Assembly (NCBI GenBank): GCA_900470805.1
Contig: UCCA01000037.1
Coordinates: 99,370 to 163,369 of the forward strand
Length of the DNA: 64,000 bases
Direction of reading: 5' to 3'
Source: Hyphomicrobiales bacterium
GTDB lineage: Bacteria; Pseudomonadota; Alphaproteobacteria; Rhizobiales; Rhizobiaceae
Shown: positions 38,405 through 47,698 of the stretch, in pieces
How positions within the stretch are numbered: the stretch's first letter is position 1
Layout of the letters: every line of letters starts with the position of its first letter
The notes under the pieces: model-generated
Databases searched by the model: none
What the model saw: the letters and a program-made list of their open reading frames with translations, nothing else
Told to the model about the DNA's origin: nothing
Program-made: the position numbers and the translations under genes

Positions 38405-39115
38405 ATGAGGGAAGTGAATCTATCACGGAACTTTGAGAGACTAAGCAAGGCGAGGCGGCAGGTTCACTCGGACGGGTGGGTTGCTCGGTCTGCCCGCGGT
38501 GTGTCTTACTCCATTATAAAATACGCAATCGACGTGCTGCTGGCTGGACTGGGTCTCCTGATACTCGGGCCATTGATATTGATTGTAGTCGTCCTGCTCA
38601 TGGTCGTGCAGGGGCGACCAGTGTTTATCACTCAGCCCCGCGTTGGCAAAAATGGCGTCATGTTTCCGTGCATGAAATTTCGGACGATGGTCCCTAATGC
38701 CGATCAGGTGCTGGACAGGCATCTGGCCGTGAATCCCGACATGCATGTTGAATGGCGCAACCTTCACAAACTCCGAAACGATCCGCGCATCACACCCATG
38801 GGTGCGGTCTTGCGCAGGAGCAGTGTTGACGAGATTCCCCAACTCGTGAACGTCATTCGTGGCGAGATGAGTCTGGTAGGGCCCCGTCCAATCGTTTCGA
38901 GTGAGATCGAATTATACGGGATTCATTTCGCCGATTATCTGAAGGTCCGTCCCGGAATGACGGGGCTTTGGCAAATTAGCGGGCGGAGCGACACGAGCTA
39001 TAGCGAGCGCATACAGCTTGATGTCCGCTATGTCAGGGAACAATCAATATTGGGTGACATCAGCATCATGATACGCACCATTCCTGCGGTGTTGTGCTCA
39101 CGCGGAAGCTACTGA
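38405..39115 (+). CDS. exoY: Undecaprenyl-phosphate sugar transferase, ExoY-like
   Basis: A 236-residue priming glycosyltransferase. One N-terminal transmembrane helix (IDVLLAGLGLLILGPLILIVVVLLMVV), then the polyisoprenyl-phosphate hexose-1-phosphate transferase domain: RVGKNGVMFPCMKFRTM, RRSSVDEIPQLVNVIRGEMSLVGPRP, and YLKVRPGMTGLWQISGRS. It transfers the first sugar-1-phosphate (galactose or glucose) to undecaprenyl phosphate at the inner face of the membrane. The size and motifs match ExoY/PssA of rhizobia. GGAG lies seven bases before the ATG. It opens a four-gene rightward transcript (priming, two transferases, export). Confidence 0.92.
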   Translation: MREVNLSRNFERLSKARRQVHSDGWVARSARGVSYSIIKYAIDVLLAGLGLLILGPLILIVVVLLMVVQGRPVFITQPRVGKNGVMFPCMKFRTMVPNADQVLDRHLAVNPDMHVEWRNLHKLRNDPRITPMGAVLRRSSVDEIPQLVNVIRGEMSLVGPRPIVSSEIELYGIHFADYLKVRPGMTGLWQISGRSDTSYSERIQLDVRYVREQSILGDISIMIRTIPAVLCSRGSY

Positions 39116-39226
39116 GGTGATGATCGGTTGAACAGGGGCGTTCGATCTTCGTCATCCGACGTCGTAAAGCGAAAAGGAGGAGCCTTGCCAGATCTGTCTT
39201 CAATGTCTTGGCCGGGATGAGCGGGC

Positions 39227-41245
39227 ATGGGCGGCAACTCATATTTCATCAATGGCCGCTTCCTGACCCAGACGATGAGTGGCGTGCAGCGTTATGCGGC
39301 CAATGTTGTACACGAACTTGCGACTCTCTCCTCGCCAACGCAGGCCAATATCCTCGTGCCCGCGGATTTCGACGAGCGGAACCAATCGGTTGCTGGAGGA
39401 TTTCGACGAGGCCGATTGACCGGTCACCTGTGGGAGCAACTTGAGCTCCCAATCCTGTGCCGGGGCACCAGGTTACTCAACCTATGCAATACTGCTCCCG
39501 CACTCAAACGTGATCAGATTGTATGCATCCATGATGCACAAATCTTTGCGATACCGGAAAGCTACAGTGCCAGCTTTCGCGCTTTCTACAGGGCTCTTCA
39601 GCCAATGCTTGCAGCCCGATCAGCGCGGGTTGCGACGGTGTCGCACGCGGCCGCTCGCCAGTTGGCACGATATCTGCCGATCGCGCTCGATGACGTTGCA
39701 GTTCTTACCAATGGTCACGAGCATGCACTCGCCTGGGATCCGAGCCTGTCGGTCGTCGGCCCCAGCCTGATCGAGACCAGCGGACGGCCTTTTGTTGTTG
39801 GCCTCGGCTCTCACGCAAGCCACAAGAACCTCGCACTGCTTTTCGGCATCTCCGCCGCACTGGACGAGCTCGGTGTTGATATCATTCTCGTAGGAGGCGG
39901 CGACCGAATATATGCCGCGCAACACTATCCCTCTTTTGCGAACATCCGGTGGGCTGGACGCGTTTCCGACGATGATCTCGCGTTTTTGCTTGATCACGCA
40001 ATTTGCCTGGCTTTCCCTTCGCTAGCGGAGGGTTTCGGTCTGCCGATCGTAGAGGCCATGGCCAGGGGGTGCCCGGTTGTGTCATCAAACTGTGCCAGCA
40101 TGCCCGAGGTGTGCGGGCAGGCAGCGCTGCTCGCCTCGCCGTTTGATCTGTCGCAATGGGTGGCGCATGTGGCTGCGATAATGCGGTCGCGCGATCTTCG
40201 CGAAGATCTGGTCGGTCGCGGCCGTGAACGTGCGAAACTCTTCTCCTGGCGTGGGACCGCGGAAGGGTTCGCGGAGCTTCTGGAGAAGCCAACCGTGCGC
40301 CTTGCGCCAAGCCCGAGTTTTCAGCCAAAGCCTCCAACTGTCGCTGCCATCTTCGCCACACGCCACAGGCCATCGATCGTCGAACGGACGGTCCGCCACT
40401 TTCTGGCGAGCCAAACGCTACAACCGTCCACCGTCATCGTGTCTTGTGTCGAAAAAGCCGATGCCGGGAGTCTCAGTTCGCTCGACGGGGTGACCATATT
40501 GACCGGACCGGGCGGCCTGACGGCACAACGCAACACCGCGTTGTCGTCTCTGGAATCAAGCACAGAAATCGTGGCGTTCTTCGATGACGACTTCGTGGCC
40601 GACGGAAACTGGCTCGCTGAAGCCGCTCAGGTTTTCGCAGATGAAAGCATGGTGGTGGGATTTACGGGCGCGGTGCTTGCAGACGGGATCAAGGGACCTG
40701 GAATTTCATTCGAGGAGGCACTGCGCATCGTCGGAGATGTGGTTCCTGATCCACAATGGGAGAGGTACTTCAGTCCATACGGCTGCAATATGGCGTTTCG
40801 CTTTTCCGCAATTGCCAACCTTCGGTTCGACGAACGCCTCGTTCTTTACGGTTGGCTGGAAGACCGAGACTTCGCCGCGGCTCTCGCACATGGCGGGGGG
40901 CGTCTGGTAAAGTGCTCCCGTGCTTACGGCGTTCACATGGGAGCCAAGAGCGGTCGCGTCGCGGGCCAGCGTTTGGGCTACTCCCAGATTGTCAATCCAT
41001 TGTACATGTCTGGCAAAGGCACGATGAGCCGGCGCGGTGCCGTAAATCAGATATTTCGCAACGTGGCGAGCAACGTCAGTCGGGTGCTATACGCCGAACC
41101 CTTTATCGACAGGCGCGGGCGATTGAAGGGCAATTTTCTTGGCTTGCGCGATGCGTTTCGCGGTCGGTTGGAGCCGGAACGCGCGGCCGCGATTAAATTG
41201 CCCGGCGCGATCGACAAACGTAGTGATGGTTTGGAGGCGCGGTGA
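39227..41245 (+). CDS. Two-domain glycosyltransferase, GT4 fused to GT2
   Basis: A 672-residue fusion. Residues 1 to about 355 are a complete GT4 protein (NGRFLTQTMSGVQRYA; VGLGSHASHKNLALLFG; AFPSLAEGFGLPIVEAMARG). After a proline-rich linker (about residues 360-370) comes a GT2-like domain (VAAIFATRHRPSIVERTV) with the metal-binding DDD at residues 453-455 (FFDDDFVAD) and a galactosyltransferase-like LYGWLEDRDFAAAL stretch. Two linkages could be made in turn by one protein. It follows exoY by 111 bases and overlaps the ExoP-like gene by four bases. Confidence 0.9.
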   Translation: MGGNSYFINGRFLTQTMSGVQRYAANVVHELATLSSPTQANILVPADFDERNQSVAGGFRRGRLTGHLWEQLELPILCRGTRLLNLCNTAPALKRDQIVCIHDAQIFAIPESYSASFRAFYRALQPMLAARSARVATVSHAAARQLARYLPIALDDVAVLTNGHEHALAWDPSLSVVGPSLIETSGRPFVVGLGSHASHKNLALLFGISAALDELGVDIILVGGGDRIYAAQHYPSFANIRWAGRVSDDDLAFLLDHAICLAFPSLAEGFGLPIVEAMARGCPVVSSNCASMPEVCGQAALLASPFDLSQWVAHVAAIMRSRDLREDLVGRGRERAKLFSWRGTAEGFAELLEKPTVRLAPSPSFQPKPPTVAAIFATRHRPSIVERTVRHFLASQTLQPSTVIVSCVEKADAGSLSSLDGVTILTGPGGLTAQRNTALSSLESSTEIVAFFDDDFVADGNWLAEAAQVFADESMVVGFTGAVLADGIKGPGISFEEALRIVGDVVPDPQWERYFSPYGCNMAFRFSAIANLRFDERLVLYGWLEDRDFAAALAHGGGRLVKCSRAYGVHMGAKSGRVAGQRLGYSQIVNPLYMSGKGTMSRRGAVNQIFRNVASNVSRVLYAEPFIDRRGRLKGNFLGLRDAFRGRLEPERAAAIKLPGAIDKRSDGLEAR

Positions 41246-42903
41246 TGTTCAATAGGCCCAAACCATTCAGTGACCGATTGTGGCGTCTCGATGAAGTAAG
41301 GCCTGACACCTCCAGTGATGGGCCGCTTTCATTGCTTCGCTCGATGTTGGCACTGGGCTTGCACCATCACCGAATTCTCATCGCCTGCAGCGCGGCTGGC
41401 GTTATCCTTGCGGGGATCTATGCCTACACTCAACCGCCCACCTTCAATGCAACGGCGACATTGCTGCTTGAACCACGACAATCCGCCGCGACTGGCCAGG
41501 AATTTGGGACTCAGCAAGGACTTGATCTCAATCGGGCCGATAGTGAACTCCAGACCATACGGTCGGAGCGACTTCTATCCGAAGTATTCGCAAGCCTCGA
41601 CCTTGCCGGAACGGCCCAGATTCCTGCACCGCTCGACGCGGACGACGTTCGCTCGTCGCTTGAAGCCGGACAGCTCTCCACATCCCCTACGACAAGAGCG
41701 GGACGCTCGGTTTCGGATGATATGCCCTCGGGAAGCAACAGGCTGGCGGACGAAGCCGAGCGTGCCGCGTTTCTCGAATTTGCCAGGCATGTCGATGCGC
41801 GCCGGGTGGGGCAGTCGTTCGTGATAGAAATCAGCTACTCGTCACCTGATCCAAAATTGCCTGCCCGCGTGGCGAACGCGGTGGTATCTGGCTACATTTT
41901 TCAAGCTGTCTCTTTCAAGGAGCAGACGGCCCGCGCCGGTACGGAGGCCCTTCAAGGTCGGCTGGACGCTCTCTCCAGACAGGTTGAGGCTGCCCGGCAA
42001 TCCATGCATATAGGAGCCCTCCCTTCTATACCGACGCCGGATTCGGACGCTCGCATCATCGGCGCTGCTCTGCCACCACTGGCGCCATCAGGACCGCGTC
42101 GGAAGCTCATCATGCTCTTGGGCGGGTTGTTGGGCGTTTTCGGAGGCGCCGCGGCGATTACGCTGCGGCTTGCCCTCGACCGGAAAGTCCGAAACGCCAG
42201 CGACCTGTCACGTGAACTTGGCGTGTTGTGTCTCGGATCAATCCCCGATACGCCGGGTATGAATTCCGTGCCGTGGCATATTGACGGGCAACAACAGCAG
42301 ATGTTCGTTTCCGCCATACACGACATCCGCACATCGATCGAGATCGCATGCCTGAAGCTCAGCGCCGATCGCGGCATTGCTGTCGCGATGGTTTCATGGG
42401 CACCCAACACCGGCGTGACGACGATTTGTTCTGCGCTTGCTCAATTGATCGATAGGGGCGGGCGGCGAGTGACGCTCTATCAAGCATCGCAGGCAAGCAC
42501 CCTGTCACCCTCGGCAACTGACGAAAGCCAGACGTCCAAATCGCTTGCTGACGCTGCCTTTACCAATACGCCGCTGGAGAAGATCGCGTTCTTCAAAGTT
42601 GGAGGCGTGGCCGTTCTGCCAATCCATTCGGATGATCCGAACGCAAATCTCTTCAGCCACTTTCGCACCAGGCGTGTGCAGGAGATCGTTGAGGCCAGCC
42701 GTGAGATGGGGGACATCATCTTCGACCTGCCGCCTCTGCAACGTTCAATGGATGCGTTGGCCTTGGCGGCATTCGCCGATGTCGTCGTCGTTGTCGCACG
42801 GGCGAATGAAACCTCGTTCGAGGAGGTCTCCGAAGCGTTCCAGCTTTTACGCCGAGCTGGAGGCAATGTCATCGGCACCATCATCAACCGAACTCGTTCC
42901 TAA
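41242..42903 (+). CDS. Chain-length/co-polymerase protein, ExoP-like with degenerate kinase domain
   Basis: A 553-residue Wzz/BY-kinase-type protein. The first transmembrane helix is ILIACSAAGVILAGIYAY (about residues 45-62), the periplasmic Wzz region follows, and the second helix is LIMLLGGLLGVFGGAAAITL (about 288-307). The cytoplasmic domain has the shape of ExoP/CpsD kinases, but the Walker A motif reads SWAPNTGVTT, with Val392 in place of the invariant lysine, and Walker B reads IIFDLPPLQ. The C-terminus has no tyrosine cluster. The periplasmic part is shorter than in ExoP. So it may still set chain length but is probably not an active tyrosine kinase. It overlaps both neighbouring genes. 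Confidence 0.85.
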   Translation: MMFNRPKPFSDRLWRLDEVRPDTSSDGPLSLLRSMLALGLHHHRILIACSAAGVILAGIYAYTQPPTFNATATLLLEPRQSAATGQEFGTQQGLDLNRADSELQTIRSERLLSEVFASLDLAGTAQIPAPLDADDVRSSLEAGQLSTSPTTRAGRSVSDDMPSGSNRLADEAERAAFLEFARHVDARRVGQSFVIEISYSSPDPKLPARVANAVVSGYIFQAVSFKEQTARAGTEALQGRLDALSRQVEAARQSMHIGALPSIPTPDSDARIIGAALPPLAPSGPRRKLIMLLGGLLGVFGGAAAITLRLALDRKVRNASDLSRELGVLCLGSIPDTPGMNSVPWHIDGQQQQMFVSAIHDIRTSIEIACLKLSADRGIAVAMVSWAPNTGVTTICSALAQLIDRGGRRVTLYQASQASTLSPSATDESQTSKSLADAAFTNTPLEKIAFFKVGGVAVLPIHSDDPNANLFSHFRTRRVQEIVEASREMGDIIFDLPPLQRSMDALALAAFADVVVVVARANETSFEEVSEAFQLLRRAGGNVIGTIINRTRS

Positions 42904-43931
42904 TGCCAAGCTCGTTCGAAGCAGAAGACCTGCCGGCGCTGGCGATCATAATAACATGCTGGAACTACGAGGAGTACGTGACGCATGCGATAAGGAGCGT
43001 GCTTGCCCAACAGCGCGACGATTGCGAACTGGTGGTGATCGATGACGGGTCAACTGATGCTTCCTGGAAGGTCATCGAAAGTCTCGACGTTCGCGCCTAT
43101 CGGATCGAAAACTGCGGCCAACGGATGGCATGCCTTTTTGGCCTGGCCCACACCACAGCACCCTTCGTGCTGTTTCTGGACGCCGACGATGAGCTTGAGC
43201 AGGGGGCCATCGATGAAATTATCTCATGGCTCGATCGCGATGTAGCCAAGTTGCAATTTTGCCTGAGGCGAATCCAGTTCGACCAACCCGCGACAGGGGA
43301 CCTCCTGCCAAAACCGATGTTCTTTCGTGAAAGAGAGGCATTAGCGCGCAGGATACTCGGAACAGGCACATATCCCACGCCGCCAACCTCTGGGAACGTA
43401 TTTCGTCGCGACGTGTGCCTGCACCTGGAGGATGCCGGCTACGACGATGCGGTGGATGGCATTATGCTTTTTGCGGCTCCTTTTCTCGGGGACGTTGTCG
43501 CGCTGCCGTCCGCGCTTGGAAAATACCGGGTCCACGACCGCAATAATTCGGGTCTTGGGCGCTCATTGGACCCGCAAATATTGCGCAAGGAAATGTCGCG
43601 CTATGTTGCTCGCATGGACCATCTGCGACGCATTCTCCAAACCCTGGGGAGGAGCGATCAACTTGTCGCGCCGGATGAGACGTATTTTTTTCTTGAAAGA
43701 TCATTCTATCTTCACGTGGCCGAAGGGGGGCATCCTCCGATTACGCATTTTCTGCGACTTTTGCGGGCTATCTCCAGAGATGAGGCTTCATGGAGGAAAA
43801 AGACGGGATTGGGACTGTTCCATATTTTGATGTGGCTGCTGCCCAACCGTCGGGCATGCAACGGGTTGTCTTACCGACTCAACGGAGGCGGGCGGTCTTC
43901 GATCGGGCTGCTACGCGCTTTGATGCGGTGA
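42903..43931 (+). CDS. Glycosyltransferase, GT2 family
   Basis: A 342-residue GT-A transferase. N-terminal LAIIITCWNYEEYVTHAIRSVL, VVIDDGSTDASW with the nucleotide-binding Asp pair, and the metal-binding FLDADDELE (about residues 95-103). The ATG shares one base with the stop of the ExoP-like gene. It ends this rightward set and is convergent with the flippase gene with a 15-base gap. Donor unknown. Confidence 0.92.
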   Translation: MPSSFEAEDLPALAIIITCWNYEEYVTHAIRSVLAQQRDDCELVVIDDGSTDASWKVIESLDVRAYRIENCGQRMACLFGLAHTTAPFVLFLDADDELEQGAIDEIISWLDRDVAKLQFCLRRIQFDQPATGDLLPKPMFFREREALARRILGTGTYPTPPTSGNVFRRDVCLHLEDAGYDDAVDGIMLFAAPFLGDVVALPSALGKYRVHDRNNSGLGRSLDPQILRKEMSRYVARMDHLRRILQTLGRSDQLVAPDETYFFLERSFYLHVAEGGHPPITHFLRLLRAISRDEASWRKKTGLGLFHILMWLLPNRRACNGLSYRLNGGGRSSIGLLRALMR

Positions 43932-43946
43932 GGTCATCGATCACCG

Positions 43947-45380
43947 TCAGCCGACAATATCCAAGCGTCCATCTGACGTCCTGACGCGCAGGCCAAGGGT
44001 GAAAAGCGAACCACAATAGGCAAACACGCCTGCAGATACGGCAATCGCCAGTTCCGCTACGTAGTTCAATTCCATGCCCGCCAATTCCCGCCGCACGAGC
44101 ATGACAATGATTGCCATGCAGACAGCCGCCACGATGATCTTCCAAAGGTTCTCAAGCTGACTTCCTAGAGAAAGGTCGAGCAGCTTTCGTGTTTCATGCA
44201 GATAGACCGCGGACATGATTGCAGACAGACCGACTCGTGCGTAAGCGACCCCGATTGCTGACGCGAGATAATATCCCGCCGATAGCAGAATGATCCTGAA
44301 AGCGAGATCGATTGCGTTGGTGCGAAACACGATGCTTGGCCGATCACACGCGACACTGATGGAATAAAGGGTTTGAAAATACGCAACCGGCGCGACTGAC
44401 AGTGCCAGCGGGCTGAGCAGCGGCGCGGCATCCAGCCATTTGGGGCCAAGCAACAACTCCGTCACGAGGTCGGCCGTCAAGGCAACTCCGACGCTGGCCG
44501 GAACGCAAATCAGCATAGCAACTCTCGCTGCTTTCAAGAAAGCGCGCTGTGCGCGAAGCCGATCGGTGTTGATCAATGCAAAAGCGGCCGTCACCGGCTG
44601 AAGCGCGGGTCCGATGATACTTTGTGTCGGGATCACTGATATGTCGCTTGCGACCGCATAGCGCCCGAGCGTTGCACGGTCGGCATTGATGCCGATCAGA
44701 AACCGTTCGAACTGCCAGTTGAGTGCGGATACCAGTTGGGCGGAACTGAACCAGCCGATGAAGCCGGAAAAGTCATCGAGCCGCGATAATGTGAGGGTGG
44801 GCCGGTATGGAGCAAGAATGTAGGAAGCGATCGTCGAAGCCATTGCCGCCACAATAAAATTTGCAGCGATTGCCCAGTATGAGCCGTTGCAAAGCAGGAC
44901 GATTGCGGCAACCCCACTTGCGCAAAGCTTCCCCGAAACCTCGGATATGAAGGTCTGACGGAATCCCAAATTGCGTGCGAAAATGATCATCGCCGGACTG
45001 GCAAGACCTTTCGAGATCGGACCCACTGCAAGGACGGCAACCAGCAGGGCCAGATGCCGATCATCGTTGAACACGGAGAAGGGCCAAGCCGCAAGCAGAA
45101 GGACTGCAGCGATGATGCAGCACCGGATCATGTTGAGCGTGAATGCAGTGTCGACGTGCTCCTTGTTGACCACGGGCAGTCGCAGAAGTGCTTGTGCCGC
45201 AGGTATCTCCAAAATTGTATCGACAATCATGACGAGAGACGTCGCCAGAGCAGCCAGACCGAAGTCAGCCGTTGAAAGCGTTCTGGCCAGAAATAAGAGT
45301 GTAAAGAAGTCGATAAACCGTCCCATGAAACGGGAAAGGACGAGCCACCCAGCGCCACGTATTGTCCTGAAGCCGAGCAT
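43947..45380 (-). CDS. Lipopolysaccharide/exopolysaccharide flippase (Wzx-like)
   Basis: A 477-residue polytopic protein with about twelve to fourteen transmembrane helices of the MOP/PST superfamily. It starts MLGFRTIRGAGWLVLSRFMG and shows RTLSTADFGLAALATSL in helix two, the usual opening of Wzx and MurJ-like transporters. It would flip the undecaprenyl-linked repeat unit to the periplasm. ATG 45380 has AAGG six bases upstream; the frame is open to 45419. The HAD-like gene lies 75 bases upstream on the same strand. Confidence 0.9.
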   Translation of the reverse strand: MLGFRTIRGAGWLVLSRFMGRFIDFFTLLFLARTLSTADFGLAALATSLVMIVDTILEIPAAQALLRLPVVNKEHVDTAFTLNMIRCCIIAAVLLLAAWPFSVFNDDRHLALLVAVLAVGPISKGLASPAMIIFARNLGFRQTFISEVSGKLCASGVAAIVLLCNGSYWAIAANFIVAAMASTIASYILAPYRPTLTLSRLDDFSGFIGWFSSAQLVSALNWQFERFLIGINADRATLGRYAVASDISVIPTQSIIGPALQPVTAAFALINTDRLRAQRAFLKAARVAMLICVPASVGVALTADLVTELLLGPKWLDAAPLLSPLALSVAPVAYFQTLYSISVACDRPSIVFRTNAIDLAFRIILLSAGYYLASAIGVAYARVGLSAIMSAVYLHETRKLLDLSLGSQLENLWKIIVAAVCMAIIVMLVRRELAGMELNYVAELAIAVSAGVFAYCGSLFTLGLRVRTSDGRLDIVG

Positions 45381-45455
45381 GTGAACCTTATAGCCTATGC
45401 ATGGCGCTGGCGTGCGCAATTCTGGCTATCGCACCGCTGATTGCGAGCTGGATCT

Positions 45456-47465
45456 TCATTGGTTGACGCCCGGATGCGTACGCAGGCAAGCCGACAGCTT
45501 ACGCCCGATATGCGCTGCCTCCATTGCAAACAGCAGTGGAGACTTGATGGCAGGGAAGTCACGGGCTATCGCGGCTTCGCGCCAAAGCTGCGACTTGAGT
45601 GCCTTCAGTTTTTGATATGAGACGATACTCGATCGTCCGGTCAGCATCGCGACGCTTTCGCTTCGCCCAAAGTCGATTGATCGTTCACCGACACCCAGGA
45701 CGCGCATGTCTGTCTCGGTGGGCTTGGTAATCGCCCGTTTCAATCTCCTCCAAGCTTGATCCGCGTCACGACTAACCTGCAGGCCATCTTCGGCGGCGTC
45801 GAGATACGCGAGGACACCGGACAACATCGGACCAATCTTTGTCGGATCGAACCCTGCATGAGCAATGCTGCCCGCGTTGCAGGAAACGGACCCGTCACCG
45901 CTTTCAAATAGCTGGCGAACCGACGGTATGGCTGGTTCAAAGAGGGCCTCGATGATCTGCCAGTATCGCAGCACCACGGTCTGAATCTTCAACGGATTGT
46001 ACAGATTATCTTCAACGACAAGACCTGCCACGCGATGAAAGTGCTGTTCACCCAGTCCTTTGTAGTTGCAGCGTGCAAATTGAACGGTCTCGAAATTCCG
46101 CTCCGGCATTCCCGCCATTAGAAGTCGCTGCGTACTGCCGTACAATCCCGTATCGCAAAGAATGATGCGTCGCGCTCGCCCAGCGACGGAATCGAGATGG
46201 TTCTCGAACAGCCGACGCTGATGATCTATATCGGTGCGGAGCGGCATCGCCTCCGGTCCGTCCAACATGGAGTAAAATGCCATCTTCGAGAACGGGCGGT
46301 GCCAGCGATCAGGGAGATCGTAGTGTCTACCTCCCAGCGCCGCCGCGACTTCGGCGAAGGACTGTGTTTTGAACTCACGTTGCAACTCATCGAGCAAGAC
46401 CTCGCTACGACATCCCACAGCAGTACGGGCAGCAACGAGCCTGGAAATCATGAGGTTTTCTCGCGGCAACACCAATTTCAGTTGGAACCGCTCAATCAGC
46501 CGCTCGAACGCCTGGCGTATGCCCAAGCCGCCGCGCGCGCAAAACAATAAAACGGCGTCTTCGCTGGCCTCTGCTTGCTTTGCGTATAGCCATATGGCGA
46601 GACAAAACTGTCCAACGATTGGTCCAAAAATCTCCCGGCCAAATGCTGTCTGAGTGGAGAGGTCAGGCTCGGTATGCTGCAACGTGCCGCGCGGAAGTCG
46701 GCTTGCCACAAGCGTCCAGGCGCCATCAACACGACGCAGACTCTGCCGCAATTTTGGTCTCGCAACACGGATAGTTTTGATGCCAATTGAACGGGGCACT
46801 GCGCGGTCTGCCCAATCATCATCACCAATATGAATCATTCGAGACGGGGAGACGTCCTCTTGAGCAGCCACCATGGAAAACAGCTGCCCGGAACGCTTGC
46901 TGGCGGAGAGATCCGCGCTCGAATAGATTTTATCTACGAGATCGGGGCCATGGAAATAGGTGAGAAGTTCCGCCACGCTCGCGCTCGTCAACGCCGTATC
47001 TGAAACTGCCACGATGCGTACACCCGCAGAGCGGCGTCGGCGAAGGAGACGTGCAAGCGCTTGGTTCGCAAACAGAGATCGTTTCTCGACCTCAATTTCA
47101 AACGCTATTCGGATATCAACCAGACTTTCTGGGATGCCCAGCATCGACAACTGACGGCAAATCAGGTCGCGAAGACAAACTTCGCCTAACCCTCCTCCCA
47201 CATTCAGTGCGCGATATGCATGGTTCTCGGCCTCAACACGCGCACGCAGCAACTCTGCTGGAGCGATATTGAAGCCGCATCGGGTGAGGTGTGTCGAAAA
47301 AAGATACTCGGCTTCGGCAAGTCTGGATCTTTGGGATTTCGATGTCCGCAGAAGCAACGTGTCGAACACGTCGCATGAAATCAGCTGGACAGTGTCATCA
47401 AATAGCTGATCCACGGCAGTCTGGCCCCATTCCAAGCTGCGTCGACCACCGCCTGTCACGACCAT
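45456..47465 (-). CDS. Large HAD-superfamily protein of polysaccharide loci (COG5610-like)
   Basis: A 669-residue protein. The N-terminal about 230 residues are a HAD phosphatase-like domain: motif I SCDVFDTLLLR (Asp32 and Asp35), motif II VAVSDTALT, motif III lysine in SASKRSGQLF, motif IV HIGDDDWADRAV. The remaining about 430 residues are a second, conserved but uncharacterised region (LLFCARGGLGIRQAFERL; IILCDTGLYGSTQRLL). From memory such long HAD proteins occur in many capsule and exopolysaccharide clusters. Their substrate is not known. An in-frame TTG at 47474 lies just upstream; ATG 47465 is preferred. It precedes the flippase gene in one leftward transcript. Confidence 0.8.
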   Translation of the reverse strand: MVVTGGGRRSLEWGQTAVDQLFDDTVQLISCDVFDTLLLRTSKSQRSRLAEAEYLFSTHLTRCGFNIAPAELLRARVEAENHAYRALNVGGGLGEVCLRDLICRQLSMLGIPESLVDIRIAFEIEVEKRSLFANQALARLLRRRRSAGVRIVAVSDTALTSASVAELLTYFHGPDLVDKIYSSADLSASKRSGQLFSMVAAQEDVSPSRMIHIGDDDWADRAVPRSIGIKTIRVARPKLRQSLRRVDGAWTLVASRLPRGTLQHTEPDLSTQTAFGREIFGPIVGQFCLAIWLYAKQAEASEDAVLLFCARGGLGIRQAFERLIERFQLKLVLPRENLMISRLVAARTAVGCRSEVLLDELQREFKTQSFAEVAAALGGRHYDLPDRWHRPFSKMAFYSMLDGPEAMPLRTDIDHQRRLFENHLDSVAGRARRIILCDTGLYGSTQRLLMAGMPERNFETVQFARCNYKGLGEQHFHRVAGLVVEDNLYNPLKIQTVVLRYWQIIEALFEPAIPSVRQLFESGDGSVSCNAGSIAHAGFDPTKIGPMLSGVLAYLDAAEDGLQVSRDADQAWRRLKRAITKPTETDMRVLGVGERSIDFGRSESVAMLTGRSSIVSYQKLKALKSQLWREAAIARDFPAIKSPLLFAMEAAHIGRKLSACLRTHPGVNQ

Positions 47466-47698
47466 GAGAAGCAAGACGCAGCGAGGGCTTGCTTAGAATG
47501 GCGGCAAGTAGCCACGTAAAAAACAAATTAGGCATCCGAAGCTAGCCACATCTCCGGGTATTTTTCAAGGAAAACAGTCGGTCAATTTAAGCAACGATGC
47601 GGCAGTCATTATTTCCGGTAGTAATTTTGAACATGTAGACTCTCGAAAAAAGAAATAATACTTTCTAGCTCTACGGTTAAGTGATCGGAGCGCAATCC

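Noticed and set aside
39227..41245. Two separate glycosyltransferase genes
   Set aside because: The frame is continuous through the linker, with no internal stop and no ribosome-binding site with a start at the domain junction, so I treat it as one fused gene.
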